Source: a virus. Taken from it: a stretch of 20,583 nucleotides of DNA. Under the pieces are notes generated by a model. It was not told the DNA's origin. It did no database searches and saw only the letters and a list, made by a program, of their open reading frames with translations. Positions 1-6,163 of the stretch are shown in pieces (the stretch's first letter is position 1; every line of letters begins with the position of its first letter). Location: positions 1-20,583 of IMG/VR virus record IMGVR_UViG_3300046096_001078, one strand, 5' to 3'. The position numbers were made by a program, and so were the translations under genes.

Positions 1-98
1 ATAACTTTAAAACCAATATAATAAACGTAACAGTTATCGACACCGCCCAAACTGCTCAAGAATTGGCTATTAAGTACGGGTTTAAACTCATAGGATGA
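1..98 (+). CDS. C-terminal end of a hypothetical protein (partial, runs off left edge)
   Basis: An open frame enters from the left edge and stops at TGA 96-98. The visible tail reads about 31 residues and ends in QELAIKYGFKLIG. Nothing identifies the family. It is followed by a short hairpin and then by the same A/C-rich leader type that precedes the other genes of the array, so it is most likely the preceding member of that array. The supporting evidence is only the absence of stops and the position, so the call is moderate. Confidence 0.5.
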   Translation, partial: NFKTNIINVTVIDTAQTAQELAIKYGFKLIG

Positions 99-112
99 GA
101 CACACTCGGCAA

Positions 113-136
113 GGTGCGATGCCCTTAAAACGCACC
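113..136. repeat. Inter-gene hairpin (6-bp stem)
   Basis: GGTGCG (113-118) pairs with CGCACC (131-136) around a 12-nt loop. It sits between the partial gene and the next start and is followed by AATAAACACTAAATAAA, the leader used through the array. There is no T-tract, so it is not a standard intrinsic terminator. Confidence 0.5.
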
Positions 137-176
137 AATAAACACTAAATAAATTAACAATAGGAAACTAAACAAA

Positions 177-635
177 ATGATCAATCTAATTAAAGAATCA
201 GCTCAAGACAATTTAATCGCCGCTATTTTTGAAATTATCGAAAAAGTAATCCCCTGCCCTTATATGAGTTTAGAGAAGAAGAAAGCCTATTTAAAAGGAG
301 CGGAAAACTTTTATAACTTCATTGATATTTTAATAGACGAAGATGCCGAACCCAACGGTTATTTTTTAACCGATAACGAAATCTATAATTATTTAAGAGA
401 GAACGATCCCACCCTTGAGAAAAGCCTCGCCCTATTAAATAAGAAAGGACAGTACGATGACCACCAAGATTGTCAAGCATGGTTATTAGCTGAATTATTA
501 GTTAAGGAATATAAAGAAAATTATTTATATAATCACTTATCAGAATACGAAGCGGCGATTAATGACTTCTTAAATTATCATGAATATTTTTACAATTGTA
601 CAGATGATGGAATAACTAGAGATTATTGTTATTAA
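177..635 (+). CDS. Hypothetical array protein sharing a motif with the next gene
   Basis: 152 residues, soluble, acidic, with no known domain that I recognise. Residues about 68-91 read as Y..YL.ENDP.L..SL.LL.KKG, and the same pattern with the same DP-to-KG spacing recurs near residues 186-208 of the next protein (757-1527). The two are probably homologous over this C-terminal part. The ATG is preceded by the leader AACACTAAATAAA and a weak purine stretch (AGGAAA). It is the first complete gene of the left array. Function unknown; reality of the gene is well supported by its length, leader and downstream hairpin. Confidence 0.82.
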   Translation: MINLIKESAQDNLIAAIFEIIEKVIPCPYMSLEKKKAYLKGAENFYNFIDILIDEDAEPNGYFLTDNEIYNYLRENDPTLEKSLALLNKKGQYDDHQDCQAWLLAELLVKEYKENYLYNHLSEYEAAINDFLNYHEYFYNCTDDGITRDYCY

Positions 636-647
636 ATAATCATCTAA

Positions 648-698
648 TTTATACTTAATTCTCTTTTTATCACCCTTTAAAAGGGAATTAAGTATAAA
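648..698. repeat. Array hairpin 1 (about 20-bp stem)
   Basis: Left arm 648-667 and right arm 679-698 pair almost perfectly, with a 14-bp perfect outer stem (TTTATACTTAATTC against GAATTAAGTATAAA), one G-T pair and an 11-nt loop. It starts 12 bases after the stop codon of the upstream gene. No T-tract follows; instead comes ATAGCAACACACTAAAACAAAC, part of the shared leader. Nearly the same element recurs at 4106, 4614 and 5161. Confidence 0.85.
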
Positions 699-756
699 TA
701 TAGCAACACACTAAAACAAACGTCAAAAATAAACAATAAACAACGGAGTTAAAAAG

Positions 757-1527
757 ATGAATTATCAAGAATTAGGAATCCTAGCATTAGAAATCATAGA
801 GACTGATATTAATATCAAATTTCAATCAAATTGGGAAGTCTACCAAAATAAATGTCAAGCTATATTAATTATAGATACTGAACGCTTTTTTTTCGTAGAT
901 AATAAAAAAGCTCAAGAATACCACGAAGAGGTATTCGCACTAAAAGAAGACGCAGGAAAGGATTTAGCTATTATTTTTTATGATACCGTTACCCCAGCGG
1001 AAGCTATTGGGCAGGATTGCTTTATATTAACTGATAACCAAGAACAATTTACTGTAGTAACAATTGATGGAAAAGTTATAAAAGATGGTCTTTTTCCGTG
1101 CCAAAATCACATAAAAACCGCTATAACCAATCATAAAGTCGGAAAAAGTCTCAACGGACAACATCAAGAAAAATTTAATAAATTCAAAGAATTAATCGCC
1201 ACTACTTTTATAAAAACAACCGATAATTTAATCTATGAATTATTAAGCAAAGGAAACAGAATAAATAGTTTATATTTCGAAGAAAGCTACAACGCCCCAG
1301 CAATAATTGGTTACAAGGAATATATGGATAAACATGACCCCATGTTAATTCAATCTTTTAAACTAATAAAAGAGAAAGGAGAAGACCCCCTAAAATACAG
1401 TTTTATCGATTTAACAGCCTTTTTTTATCGTGATAAACTCTATAAAGAAACCACCACTAAATTTAATGAAATTAAAGAATTATGGAACGAGTTAATAGAC
1501 TTCGCACTCGCCGCCAAAAATAACTAA
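757..1527 (+). CDS. Hypothetical array protein, two-part
   Basis: 256 residues. The N-terminal half (about 1-115) alternates predicted strands (AILIID, RFFFVD, LAIIFYD, FTVVTIDGKVI), suggesting a compact alpha/beta or beta domain. The C-terminal half is helical and contains Y.EYM..HDPML..SF.LI.EKG at about 186-208, matching the preceding protein (177-635) with identical motif spacing. The ATG follows ACGGAGTTAAAAAG, a reasonable ribosome site. Its first 15 coding bases (ATGAATTATCAAGAA) are identical to those of the gene at 3209, although the proteins then differ, as if the junction element extended into the coding start. No function can be assigned. Confidence 0.85.
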   Translation: MNYQELGILALEIIETDINIKFQSNWEVYQNKCQAILIIDTERFFFVDNKKAQEYHEEVFALKEDAGKDLAIIFYDTVTPAEAIGQDCFILTDNQEQFTVVTIDGKVIKDGLFPCQNHIKTAITNHKVGKSLNGQHQEKFNKFKELIATTFIKTTDNLIYELLSKGNRINSLYFEESYNAPAIIGYKEYMDKHDPMLIQSFKLIKEKGEDPLKYSFIDLTAFFYRDKLYKETTTKFNEIKELWNELIDFALAAKNN

Positions 1528-1578
1528 TTTATACTTAAATCGCTTTATATCACCACCGTAAATCGATTTATGTATAAA
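1528..1578. repeat. Array hairpin 2 (15-bp stem)
   Basis: TTTATACTTAAATCG (1528-1542) pairs with CGATTTATGTATAAA (1564-1578) with one mismatch; it begins immediately after the stop codon. The TTAAATCG/CGATTTA segment replaces the TTAATTC/GAATTAA segment of hairpin 1 on both arms, so the stem is kept while its sequence changes. Confidence 0.8.
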
Positions 1579-1610
1579 CACACCAGCAACTAAAATAATC
1601 GAAAAATACC

Positions 1611-1639
1611 TTGTCAAAACTAAATAATTGAGTTACAAT
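1611..1639 (+). promoter_or_regulatory. Sigma70-type promoter with a dyad in the spacer
   Basis: TTGTCA (1611-1616), exactly 17 bases, then TACAAT (1634-1639). The spacer carries AACTAAATAATTGAGTT (1618-1634), an inverted repeat with one mismatch. The sequence from -35 through the expected start (ACAGTTA) closely matches the promoter at 5312-5340. It would drive the gene at 1681; the dyad is in the right place for a repressor site. Confidence 0.7.
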
Positions 1640-1680
1640 AAAAACAGTTAGAAAACACTAAATAAAACGGAGTTAAAAAA

Positions 1681-2406
1681 ATGAGTTTGAGTTACAGAGA
1701 GTTACAAAAAATTTTAAGAAAATACCGTGAAAAAGGACTTACTACAATTAAATTAAATATTAAAAAAGTTCTTTTAATAGCTGAATATGAAAGAATAACA
1801 GGCAATAAACAAGACGAAGAAACAAAAACTTCTTTTACCACTTTTCAAGGATATTACGATTATACAAACATATTACTTCCCCAAGAAGAATTTTTATTAA
1901 AGAGTTTATATGAATATCAATATCAAGGCTATATTTATTTTAATTTCTTGAATGCTAATTATTCCGAATTATTAGAAGAATATAACAGAATAAAAGAAAT
2001 AGAGAGAAGAGGAGAATTAGTACAGGTAGAGAAAAAGATTAAATTTGTAGAACCTAAAGAAATAGATTACAATTTACTTCGCAGGAATTTTCCCTTAGGT
2101 CATTCCATTGATATTTTATTGGGACTAAGGGCAGTTGAAAGAGATACCGATCTAGCTTGGATCATAGAAGAAGCCGAAGCATGGCTAAAAGGCTTGTTAA
2201 AGGAGATAGAAAAAGTCAAAATAACAGGCGACTACAGGTTTTGCCATAAAGAACCTGAAATGAAACTTTACTTAATAAAAAAGGCTTTACACCCCGACAA
2301 TATAAAATTAAGAGAAGAACAAAAAAGCCAACTTAAATCGCAAAATTTAAGTTGGAAAGAAATAGCTAAGAAAAAAAGAACCCGTCCGTCTTTTTATCAA
2401 AAATAG
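1681..2406 (+). CDS. Hypothetical array protein, helical-hairpin domain plus shared C-terminal domain
   Basis: 241 residues, lysine- and glutamate-rich, stop TAG. Residues about 4-38 (SYRELQKILRKYREKGLTTI and following) form a SAP/HeH-like helical hairpin of a kind I associate with cyanobacterial hypothetical proteins; a related segment opens the protein at 4196. Residues about 125-210 (PKEI, then RRNF, LLG, KKALHPDNIK) align with the proteins at 3627 (PQEI at 18-21, NKALDKKNIK) and 4196 (PQEI at 58-61). The three are therefore domain-sharing paralogues. A recognisable promoter lies just upstream and the ATG follows ACGGAGTTAAAAAA. A nucleic-acid-binding role is possible from the hairpin but is not shown. 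Confidence 0.85.
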   Translation: MSLSYRELQKILRKYREKGLTTIKLNIKKVLLIAEYERITGNKQDEETKTSFTTFQGYYDYTNILLPQEEFLLKSLYEYQYQGYIYFNFLNANYSELLEEYNRIKEIERRGELVQVEKKIKFVEPKEIDYNLLRRNFPLGHSIDILLGLRAVERDTDLAWIIEEAEAWLKGLLKEIEKVKITGDYRFCHKEPEMKLYLIKKALHPDNIKLREEQKSQLKSQNLSWKEIAKKKRTRPSFYQK

Positions 2407-2459
2407 TTTTATAGTTAAATCACTTTATATAACCCCAATGGAGTGATTTAACTATAAAA
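2407..2459. repeat. Array hairpin 3 (18-bp perfect stem)
   Basis: TTTTATAGTTAAATCACT (2407-2424) pairs perfectly with AGTGATTTAACTATAAAA (2442-2459). It starts at the base after the TAG stop. Relative to hairpin 1, C/G becomes G/C in the outer stem (ATACTT to ATAGTT with GTAT to CTAT), a compensatory change. Confidence 0.85.
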
Positions 2460-2514
2460 CACACCAACACACTAAAACAACCGTCAACAAATAAACAAAA
2501 ACGAGGAAAGAAAA

Positions 2515-2967
2515 ATGCAAGAACTAAAAAAAGAAATCGAAAATATCTTAGATACTGAATTAAAAGGGTTTTATTATTCTATCGAGATAGATAACGGCTG
2601 GAGTCTTGATTTAAGAAAAAATACAGAATATATAAATATAGATATAAGTTATTTTCATAACTTCAAAAAAGAAAATAATTATATTTCCCTTTCTCTAAGA
2701 GAAGACACATTACTACTTATTGGCAGAGGTGGCTGCGTATGGCGTAAAAGCGATCCAGCGAATAAAAGTGAATGTTACGAAATTTCGCACGAAAAAATCC
2801 CCTTCCGCACCCCCAAAAAAGAAAAAACAGCAGTATTAAAAGCAATCAAAAACATTTGCCAAAAATATAAATCTATCCTTAAAGATATTGCATCAAGAGG
2901 CCTGTTATTAAGTGAAGATTTACCAGCAACCATTGAATTAATTAACAGTCACCAGAAAACACCTTAA
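2515..2967 (+). CDS. Hypothetical array protein
   Basis: 150 residues. The first 100 residues suggest a beta-rich fold (YYSIEID, EYINIDISYF, NYISLSL, TLLLIGRGG), followed by a lysine-rich helical tail (about 100-125) and a short leucine-rich end. There is one Cys in a GGCVW context and another in SECYE. No family recognised. The start follows ACGAGGAAAGAAAA, one of the better ribosome sites in the array, with the usual CACTAAAACAA leader above it. Confidence 0.82.
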   Translation: MQELKKEIENILDTELKGFYYSIEIDNGWSLDLRKNTEYINIDISYFHNFKKENNYISLSLREDTLLLIGRGGCVWRKSDPANKSECYEISHEKIPFRTPKKEKTAVLKAIKNICQKYKSILKDIASRGLLLSEDLPATIELINSHQKTP

Positions 2968-3010
2968 AATCTCTTATTTAATTTATCGCAAAAATCTCAA
3001 ATATTCTCAA

Positions 3011-3094
3011 TAAAAATAGAATAAATACATAATTTCTACTTATATTTATTCTATTTTTATATAATTTATTTCTATCTATTTTATATAGATAGAA
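3011..3094. repeat. Two consecutive hairpins downstream of the 2515 gene
   Basis: First, TAAAAATAGAATAAATA (3011-3027) pairs perfectly over 17 bp with 3043-3059, loop 15. Second, TTCTATCTAT (3070-3079) pairs perfectly with ATAGATAGAA (3085-3094), loop of 5. They lie in the 241-base gap before the 3209 gene. They differ in sequence from the usual array hairpins; both are very AT-rich, so they may act as pauses, terminators or protein sites. Confidence 0.6.
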
Positions 3095-3114
3095 CGCAAC
3101 GATTTAGTTATATT
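3093..3114 (+). promoter_or_regulatory. Possible promoter with degenerate copy of the spacer dyad
   Basis: AACGCAACGATTTAGTT (3093-3109) resembles the AACTAAATAATTTAGTT dyad of the 5312 promoter, retaining the right half-site, and is followed by TATATT (3109-3114) as a -10. The -35 is poor. It lies about 95 bases ahead of the gene at 3209. The leader also holds a tandem TTAGCTTGA repeat (3137-3154). Confidence 0.35.
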
Positions 3115-3208
3115 ATAAAGGTAAGCAAAAAAAAAGTTAGCTTGATTAGCTTGAAAAGATCAAACACTTACAAAAAACAAAAACAAACACTTAACAGGAC
3201 CTAGAAAA

Positions 3209-3547
3209 ATGAATTATCAAGAAAATTTCATTATGAATTGTTACGATCCAAACAAAATAGATTGGTTTATCTTAAATGATGTGATTATCGGTTATGGAAA
3301 TAAAGAACAATATCAGGAATTAGAAAAGCAATTCCATAAAGAAAAAAAACTAAATAATGAAAAAAGTAAATTTCATTTATATACTAATAATATAAATGAA
3401 ATTGAAATGTTAAGAACAAAAAGAGATTGGGGATTACTTCGATTAAATACAGTAGAGCCCGAAGACATAGATTGGTTGTTAGATCAACTAGCAGACATAC
3501 AAAACGAACTAAACGCACATAAAAAATATAAACCTTTCAAAGATTAA
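3209..3547 (+). CDS. Hypothetical array protein
   Basis: 112 residues, charged, starting MNYQENF. It contains DWFILNDVIIGYGN near residues 18-31 and a C-terminal helix rich in Asp, Leu and Glu (EPEDIDWLLDQLADI). No family recognised. The start context is AACAGGACCTAGAAAAATG, nearly the same as for the genes at 3627 and 4196, and the first 15 coding bases equal those of the 757 gene. A HIP1 site (3551-3558) follows the stop. Confidence 0.8.
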   Translation: MNYQENFIMNCYDPNKIDWFILNDVIIGYGNKEQYQELEKQFHKEKKLNNEKSKFHLYTNNINEIEMLRTKRDWGLLRLNTVEPEDIDWLLDQLADIQNELNAHKKYKPFKD

Positions 3548-3565
3548 TCGGCGATCGCCAATAAG

Positions 3566-3587
3566 AGTTACTCAGTAATGAGTAACT
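3566..3587. repeat. Array hairpin 4, GTAA tetraloop type
   Basis: AGTTACTCA (3566-3574) pairs perfectly with TGAGTAACT (3579-3587) around GTAA, which as RNA is a GNRA tetraloop. It has the same place in the gene-hairpin-leader layout but a different stem family; a relative (GTGGTTACT/AGTAACCAC) lies at 5719-5741. Confidence 0.7.
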
Positions 3588-3626
3588 AACCACAAAACAA
3601 ACACTAAATAAAACGGACTTAGGAAA

Positions 3627-4094
3627 ATGAATTATTACGATCAAAAAATAGCTGAACTTATGGCAACATATACACCTCCCCAAGAAATAACAGAAGATTT
3701 TATCACAGATATTTACTGCGAAGGTAGCATAAGATACAATGATTTAAAAGTATTACTAGGATCACCAAAATTTTATTATTGTTCTAAGTTTAAAGATTAT
3801 GCGAGGAACTTTAAATATCTTATTGATAGCTTGAATTATGAATTAGAAAGAGCAAAACGGGAATTATTAGCAGTGCCAACCAATCAGCAAGAAGGCTATA
3901 AGCAGTGGGTATGGTTATTAAATAAAGCATTAGACAAGAAAAACATTAAGGAAAGACGGACTGAATTAACTCAGGCATGGCTTAAAACTAACAGAGAGCA
4001 AAAAGAGTTTTATGACAGACAAACGTTATTAAGAGATGTTCGTATTATGGCAGAAGAATTCGGACTTAAATTAAAGCCAGAATACAGATTATAA
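3627..4094 (+). CDS. Hypothetical array protein, PQEI-domain paralogue
   Basis: 155 residues, helical and basic. PQEITEDFI at 18-26 and LLNKALDKKNIKER at 97-110 align with the equivalent parts of the proteins at 4196 and 1681, with the region between of similar length, so this protein is essentially the shared domain with a short N-terminus and an added C-terminal helix (about 125-155). The ATG follows ACGGACTTAGGAAA, preceded by AAACAAACACTAAATAAA. Function unknown. Confidence 0.83.
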   Translation: MNYYDQKIAELMATYTPPQEITEDFITDIYCEGSIRYNDLKVLLGSPKFYYCSKFKDYARNFKYLIDSLNYELERAKRELLAVPTNQQEGYKQWVWLLNKALDKKNIKERRTELTQAWLKTNREQKEFYDRQTLLRDVRIMAEEFGLKLKPEYRL

Positions 4095-4105
4095 ATTATC
4101 TAATC

Positions 4106-4152
4106 TATGTTTAATTCTCTTTATTTAACAAGGTAAAAGGGAATTAAGCATA
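4106..4152. repeat. Array hairpin 5 (17-bp stem)
   Basis: 4106-4122 pairs with 4136-4152 with two G-T pairs. It is close to hairpin 1, but ATACTT becomes ATGTTT on the left while GTAT becomes GCAT on the right, i.e. an A-T pair changed to G-C and a C-G pair changed to a T-G wobble. Confidence 0.82.
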
Positions 4153-4195
4153 AACACTCCGCCAACAAAAACAAACACTAACAGGACTTAGAAAA

Positions 4196-4603
4196 ATGAA
4201 TATAGCTTACTTAGAATCACAGTTAACAGAATTTAAACAGAAAAGATTAACTAGCATTGAGTTACCAATAAATGACAATTATAAATTGTTAGATGAATTT
4301 TTAAACGTAATGGTCAAGCTAGATCAAGAGAAGAAAGCAAAAGCAAAACTAAAAGAGATTGCACAACCTCAAGAAATAACTAAAGATTTTATTGATCAAA
4401 ACTTTTCTAGTTTACAGCGTTATTTTATATATCCTTTATTCGGTTTTAGTGATTGCACCAGTAACGAATTAATCGCCGCCCGTATTATGGCAACTCAAGA
4501 ATTAAACCGACTAGAAAGAGTTAAGAAATCGGAACAGGATCAAGACTTAAAAAGATGTTGCGATAAAGCTATTTATATCTTGAGAAAAGGATTAAATAAA
4601 TAA
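4196..4603 (+). CDS. Hypothetical array protein, hairpin domain plus PQEI domain
   Basis: 135 residues. Residues 5-36 (YLESQL, then KRLTSIELP and LLDEF) match the N-terminal helical hairpin of the 1681 protein (YRELQK, KGLTTIKLN, LIAEY). Residues 58-131 (PQEITKDFI, SLQRYF, PLFG, ELIAARIM, then KGL near the end) match the domain in the 3627 and 1681 proteins. It is thus a shorter version of the 1681 protein lacking its linker and C-terminal tail. Start context AACAGGACTTAGAAAAATG. Function unknown. Confidence 0.83.
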   Translation: MNIAYLESQLTEFKQKRLTSIELPINDNYKLLDEFLNVMVKLDQEKKAKAKLKEIAQPQEITKDFIDQNFSSLQRYFIYPLFGFSDCTSNELIAARIMATQELNRLERVKKSEQDQDLKRCCDKAIYILRKGLNK

Positions 4604-4613
4604 TACCCTAATC

Positions 4614-4660
4614 TATGCTTAATTCTCTTTGTTTAACCAGCTTAAAGAGAATTAAGTATA
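4614..4660. repeat. Array hairpin 6 (17-bp stem)
   Basis: 4614-4630 pairs with 4644-4660 with one G-T pair. The sequence is nearly the same as hairpins 1, 5 and 7, and AACACACCACCAACTAAAACAAACACTAAC, split here over the leader, follows directly. Confidence 0.82.
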
Positions 4661-4704
4661 AACACACCACCAACTAAAACAAACACTAACAAGATGTCAA
4701 AAAA

Positions 4705-5148
4705 ATGATTAACACAGAAGAAGTTACAAAGGCGATCGCCAATCAATATAAATATCAATTAGATGAATCAAGATATATAACTGAATCAATAGAAAAGGGT
4801 ATCAGAGAAGGGCAAAAAATGATCGAAAACCATAATAGAATATACAACGATCACGCAGTCATAAAAGTAGAAACTAGCAAACTTTTAGGCTTTCTTGGAA
4901 CTACACCGACAAGTTATTCTAATAAATACATTTTTTTTAATCAATTTGTAAATAATAAGATCCCTTCAGATAAAACAATAATAGACAGATCGGAGAAGGG
5001 GGAAATTATGGCGATCATTAGAAAAATAAAATTTAACGCTTATTGCATAGAGAGAAAAGGCGACACTCAATCCCCCGATTTTATTTACATCATAGAAAAC
5101 CACAAAACAAAACGCTATCTAATGCAAGATTATTTAAGCAACAGATAA
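4705..5148 (+). CDS. Hypothetical array protein
   Basis: 147 residues. A charged helical N-terminus (about 1-50) precedes a mixed region with KLLGFLG at 59-65 and strand-like C-terminal segments (MAIIRKIKF, DFIYIIEN). A HIP1 site (4732-4739) lies inside the coding region near its start. The leader is AAACAAACACTAACAAGATGTCAAAAAA, with almost no Shine-Dalgarno signal, so the start is less certain than for neighbours; no better in-frame start is visible. Function unknown. Confidence 0.8.
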   Translation: MINTEEVTKAIANQYKYQLDESRYITESIEKGIREGQKMIENHNRIYNDHAVIKVETSKLLGFLGTTPTSYSNKYIFFNQFVNNKIPSDKTIIDRSEKGEIMAIIRKIKFNAYCIERKGDTQSPDFIYIIENHKTKRYLMQDYLSNR

Positions 5149-5160
5149 TCATCTAATCTA

Positions 5161-5203
5161 TACTTAATTATCTTTATTTAACCACCTAAAAGAGAATTAA
5201 GTA
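5161..5203. repeat. Array hairpin 7 (15-bp stem)
   Basis: 5161-5175 pairs with 5189-5203 with one mismatch. The element is in the hairpin 1/5/6 family and is followed by a decayed version of the leader (GACGAAACAAACGCTAAAAAC). Confidence 0.78.
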
Positions 5204-5311
5204 CAATCTACCCCGACAGACGAAACAAACGCTAAAAACAAAGAATAAACACTATATAACTTTATCTTATACTTTCTTTAGTTTTTATCAGATATTTCTA
5301 TAGGTTAACTA

Positions 5312-5340
5312 TTGATTAAACTAAATAATTTAGTTAAGAT
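5312..5340 (+). promoter_or_regulatory. Sigma70-type promoter with perfect 17-bp dyad in the spacer
   Basis: TTGATT (5312-5317), 17-base spacer, TAAGAT (5335-5340). AACTAAATAATTTAGTT (5319-5335) is a perfect inverted repeat with 7-base arms and a 3-base centre, placed so that a bound dimer would block polymerase. The block is shared with the promoter at 1611-1639. Transcription should begin near 5347, at the base of the leader hairpin. Confidence 0.75.
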
Positions 5341-5345
5341 AGAGA

Positions 5346-5408
5346 CAGTTAAAAAAGTTTAAATTTTAGGTAGCCCCTCCTTGATGTGGTTTTAAATTTC
5401 TTTAACTG
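5346..5408 (+). promoter_or_regulatory. Structured 5' leader with anti-Shine-Dalgarno-like loop
   Basis: CAGTTAAA (5346-5353) pairs with TTTAACTG (5401-5408) and the helix continues to 5363/5391, giving about 17 of 18 pairs. The 27-base loop contains GCCCCTCCTTG (about 5372-5382), resembling the CCTCC of the 16S rRNA tail. The hairpin would form at the very 5' end of the transcript from the 5312 promoter, 39 bases ahead of the start of the 5448 gene. It could be a translational control element or a small RNA; this is inference. Confidence 0.6.
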
Positions 5409-5447
5409 ACAAAAATAAAAAACAATTAATCAAGAGAGAGAAAAAGA

Positions 5448-5645
5448 ATGTTTAGAGGGTTAGATTTTGACGATATGATAGATAAATTTTACAGTAATGG
5501 GAATCATGTATTACAAGTAAAAGAATGTAATATTCTGGCAGTAACTGTAATAACTGATATATTTGATGCCCCGATAGCTATTGATTGGGGAACTTTTAAA
5601 GAATATAGCTTAATGAATGCCACAAGATGGTTAGAAATCAGATAA
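5448..5645 (+). CDS. Small hypothetical protein behind a regulated promoter
   Basis: 65 residues, acidic N-terminus (DFDDMIDKF), then a strand-rich stretch (ILAVTVITDI) and WLEIR at the end. No family recognised. The ribosome site is a purine run (AAGAGAGAGAAAAAG). It is the only array gene with both a strong promoter carrying a perfect dyad and a long leader hairpin, so it may be the most tightly controlled. Three further hairpins follow the stop. Confidence 0.72.
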   Translation: MFRGLDFDDMIDKFYSNGNHVLQVKECNILAVTVITDIFDAPIAIDWGTFKEYSLMNATRWLEIR

Positions 5646-5668
5646 ACAGATAAAACAAACCGCAGTTA

Positions 5669-5794
5669 AAAATCAATCTGATAACGTGATTTTAGCTTAT
5701 GTACATTAATTAATTGACGTGGTTACTGAGTAAGTAACCACCAAACAAAAACACTTCTAAATCGTCCATTACAACCAGTTAAAAACGATTTAGA
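5669..5794. repeat. Three hairpins after the 5448 gene
   Basis: AAAATCA (5669-5675) pairs with TGATTTT (5687-5693). GTGGTTACT (5719-5727) pairs with AGTAACCAC (5733-5741) with a 5-base loop and is a relative of hairpin 4. TCTAAATCGT (5756-5765) pairs with ACGATTTAGA (5785-5794) and is followed by AACACTAGTAATAACTAAAACAAC, the array leader. Stacking of hairpins of different families suggests several insertion or deletion events here. Confidence 0.6.
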
Positions 5795-5842
5795 TAGAAA
5801 CACTAGTAATAACTAAAACAACACCAACTAAAGAGGTAAAAA

Positions 5843-6163
5843 ATGCCATTTGGATTAGAAACAATGCACAAAGTTTACGATATAACCATTACTGTTAATT
5901 GTGATTTTATCGTAATTCAACCACAAGTAGAATTGTCACAAGACATAAAAAATGAAATTTTAGACATCCAAAGCATACCAGGACATAGAATTTCATGGGA
6001 ATCTCGTTTAAAAAGTTATTACCTTTTACCAGCAACAGCATCAGATAAACTAGCAACCGCTGAACGTATAGCCATCGGGTTAGAAGAAAAAGGGCTTACA
6101 GTGTTGAGGCTTATAGATCATTACATTAAGCCAGTAATTTGTCAATCTTATATTATCGCTTAA
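5843..6163 (+). CDS. Small protein with a HARP-like motif
   Basis: 106 residues. After an N-terminal strand region (YDITITVNCDFIVIQP) come ILDIQSIPGHRISWESRLKS at about 40-59 and YYLLPA, then a helix (DKLATAERIAIGLEEKG). The IPG-R-x-W...LP pattern resembles the HARP module found with annealing helicases (SMARCAL1-like) and in short phage or plasmid proteins, which recognises branched or single-stranded DNA; here it stands alone without a helicase. The similarity is by eye. Ribosome site AAAGAGGTAAAAA is shared with the next gene (spacing 30 bases), suggesting a duplicated start module. Confidence 0.75.
   Translation: MPFGLETMHKVYDITITVNCDFIVIQPQVELSQDIKNEILDIQSIPGHRISWESRLKSYYLLPATASDKLATAERIAIGLEEKGLTVLRLIDHYIKPVICQSYIIA

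Noticed and set aside
113-5203. Integron-type gene cassette array with attC sites
   Set aside because: Gene-hairpin units resemble cassettes, but the RYYYAAC/GTTRRRY core sites are not present, the stems lack the unpaired bases typical of attC, and no integron integrase is in the window.
648-5203. CRISPR array
   Set aside because: The repeats are spaced by whole genes, form long hairpins and vary by covariation; no regular short spacers and no cas genes are seen.
648-5203. Array hairpins as intrinsic terminators
   Set aside because: None has a T-tract after the stem, unlike the proper terminator at 6665-6704. Termination by other means cannot be excluded.
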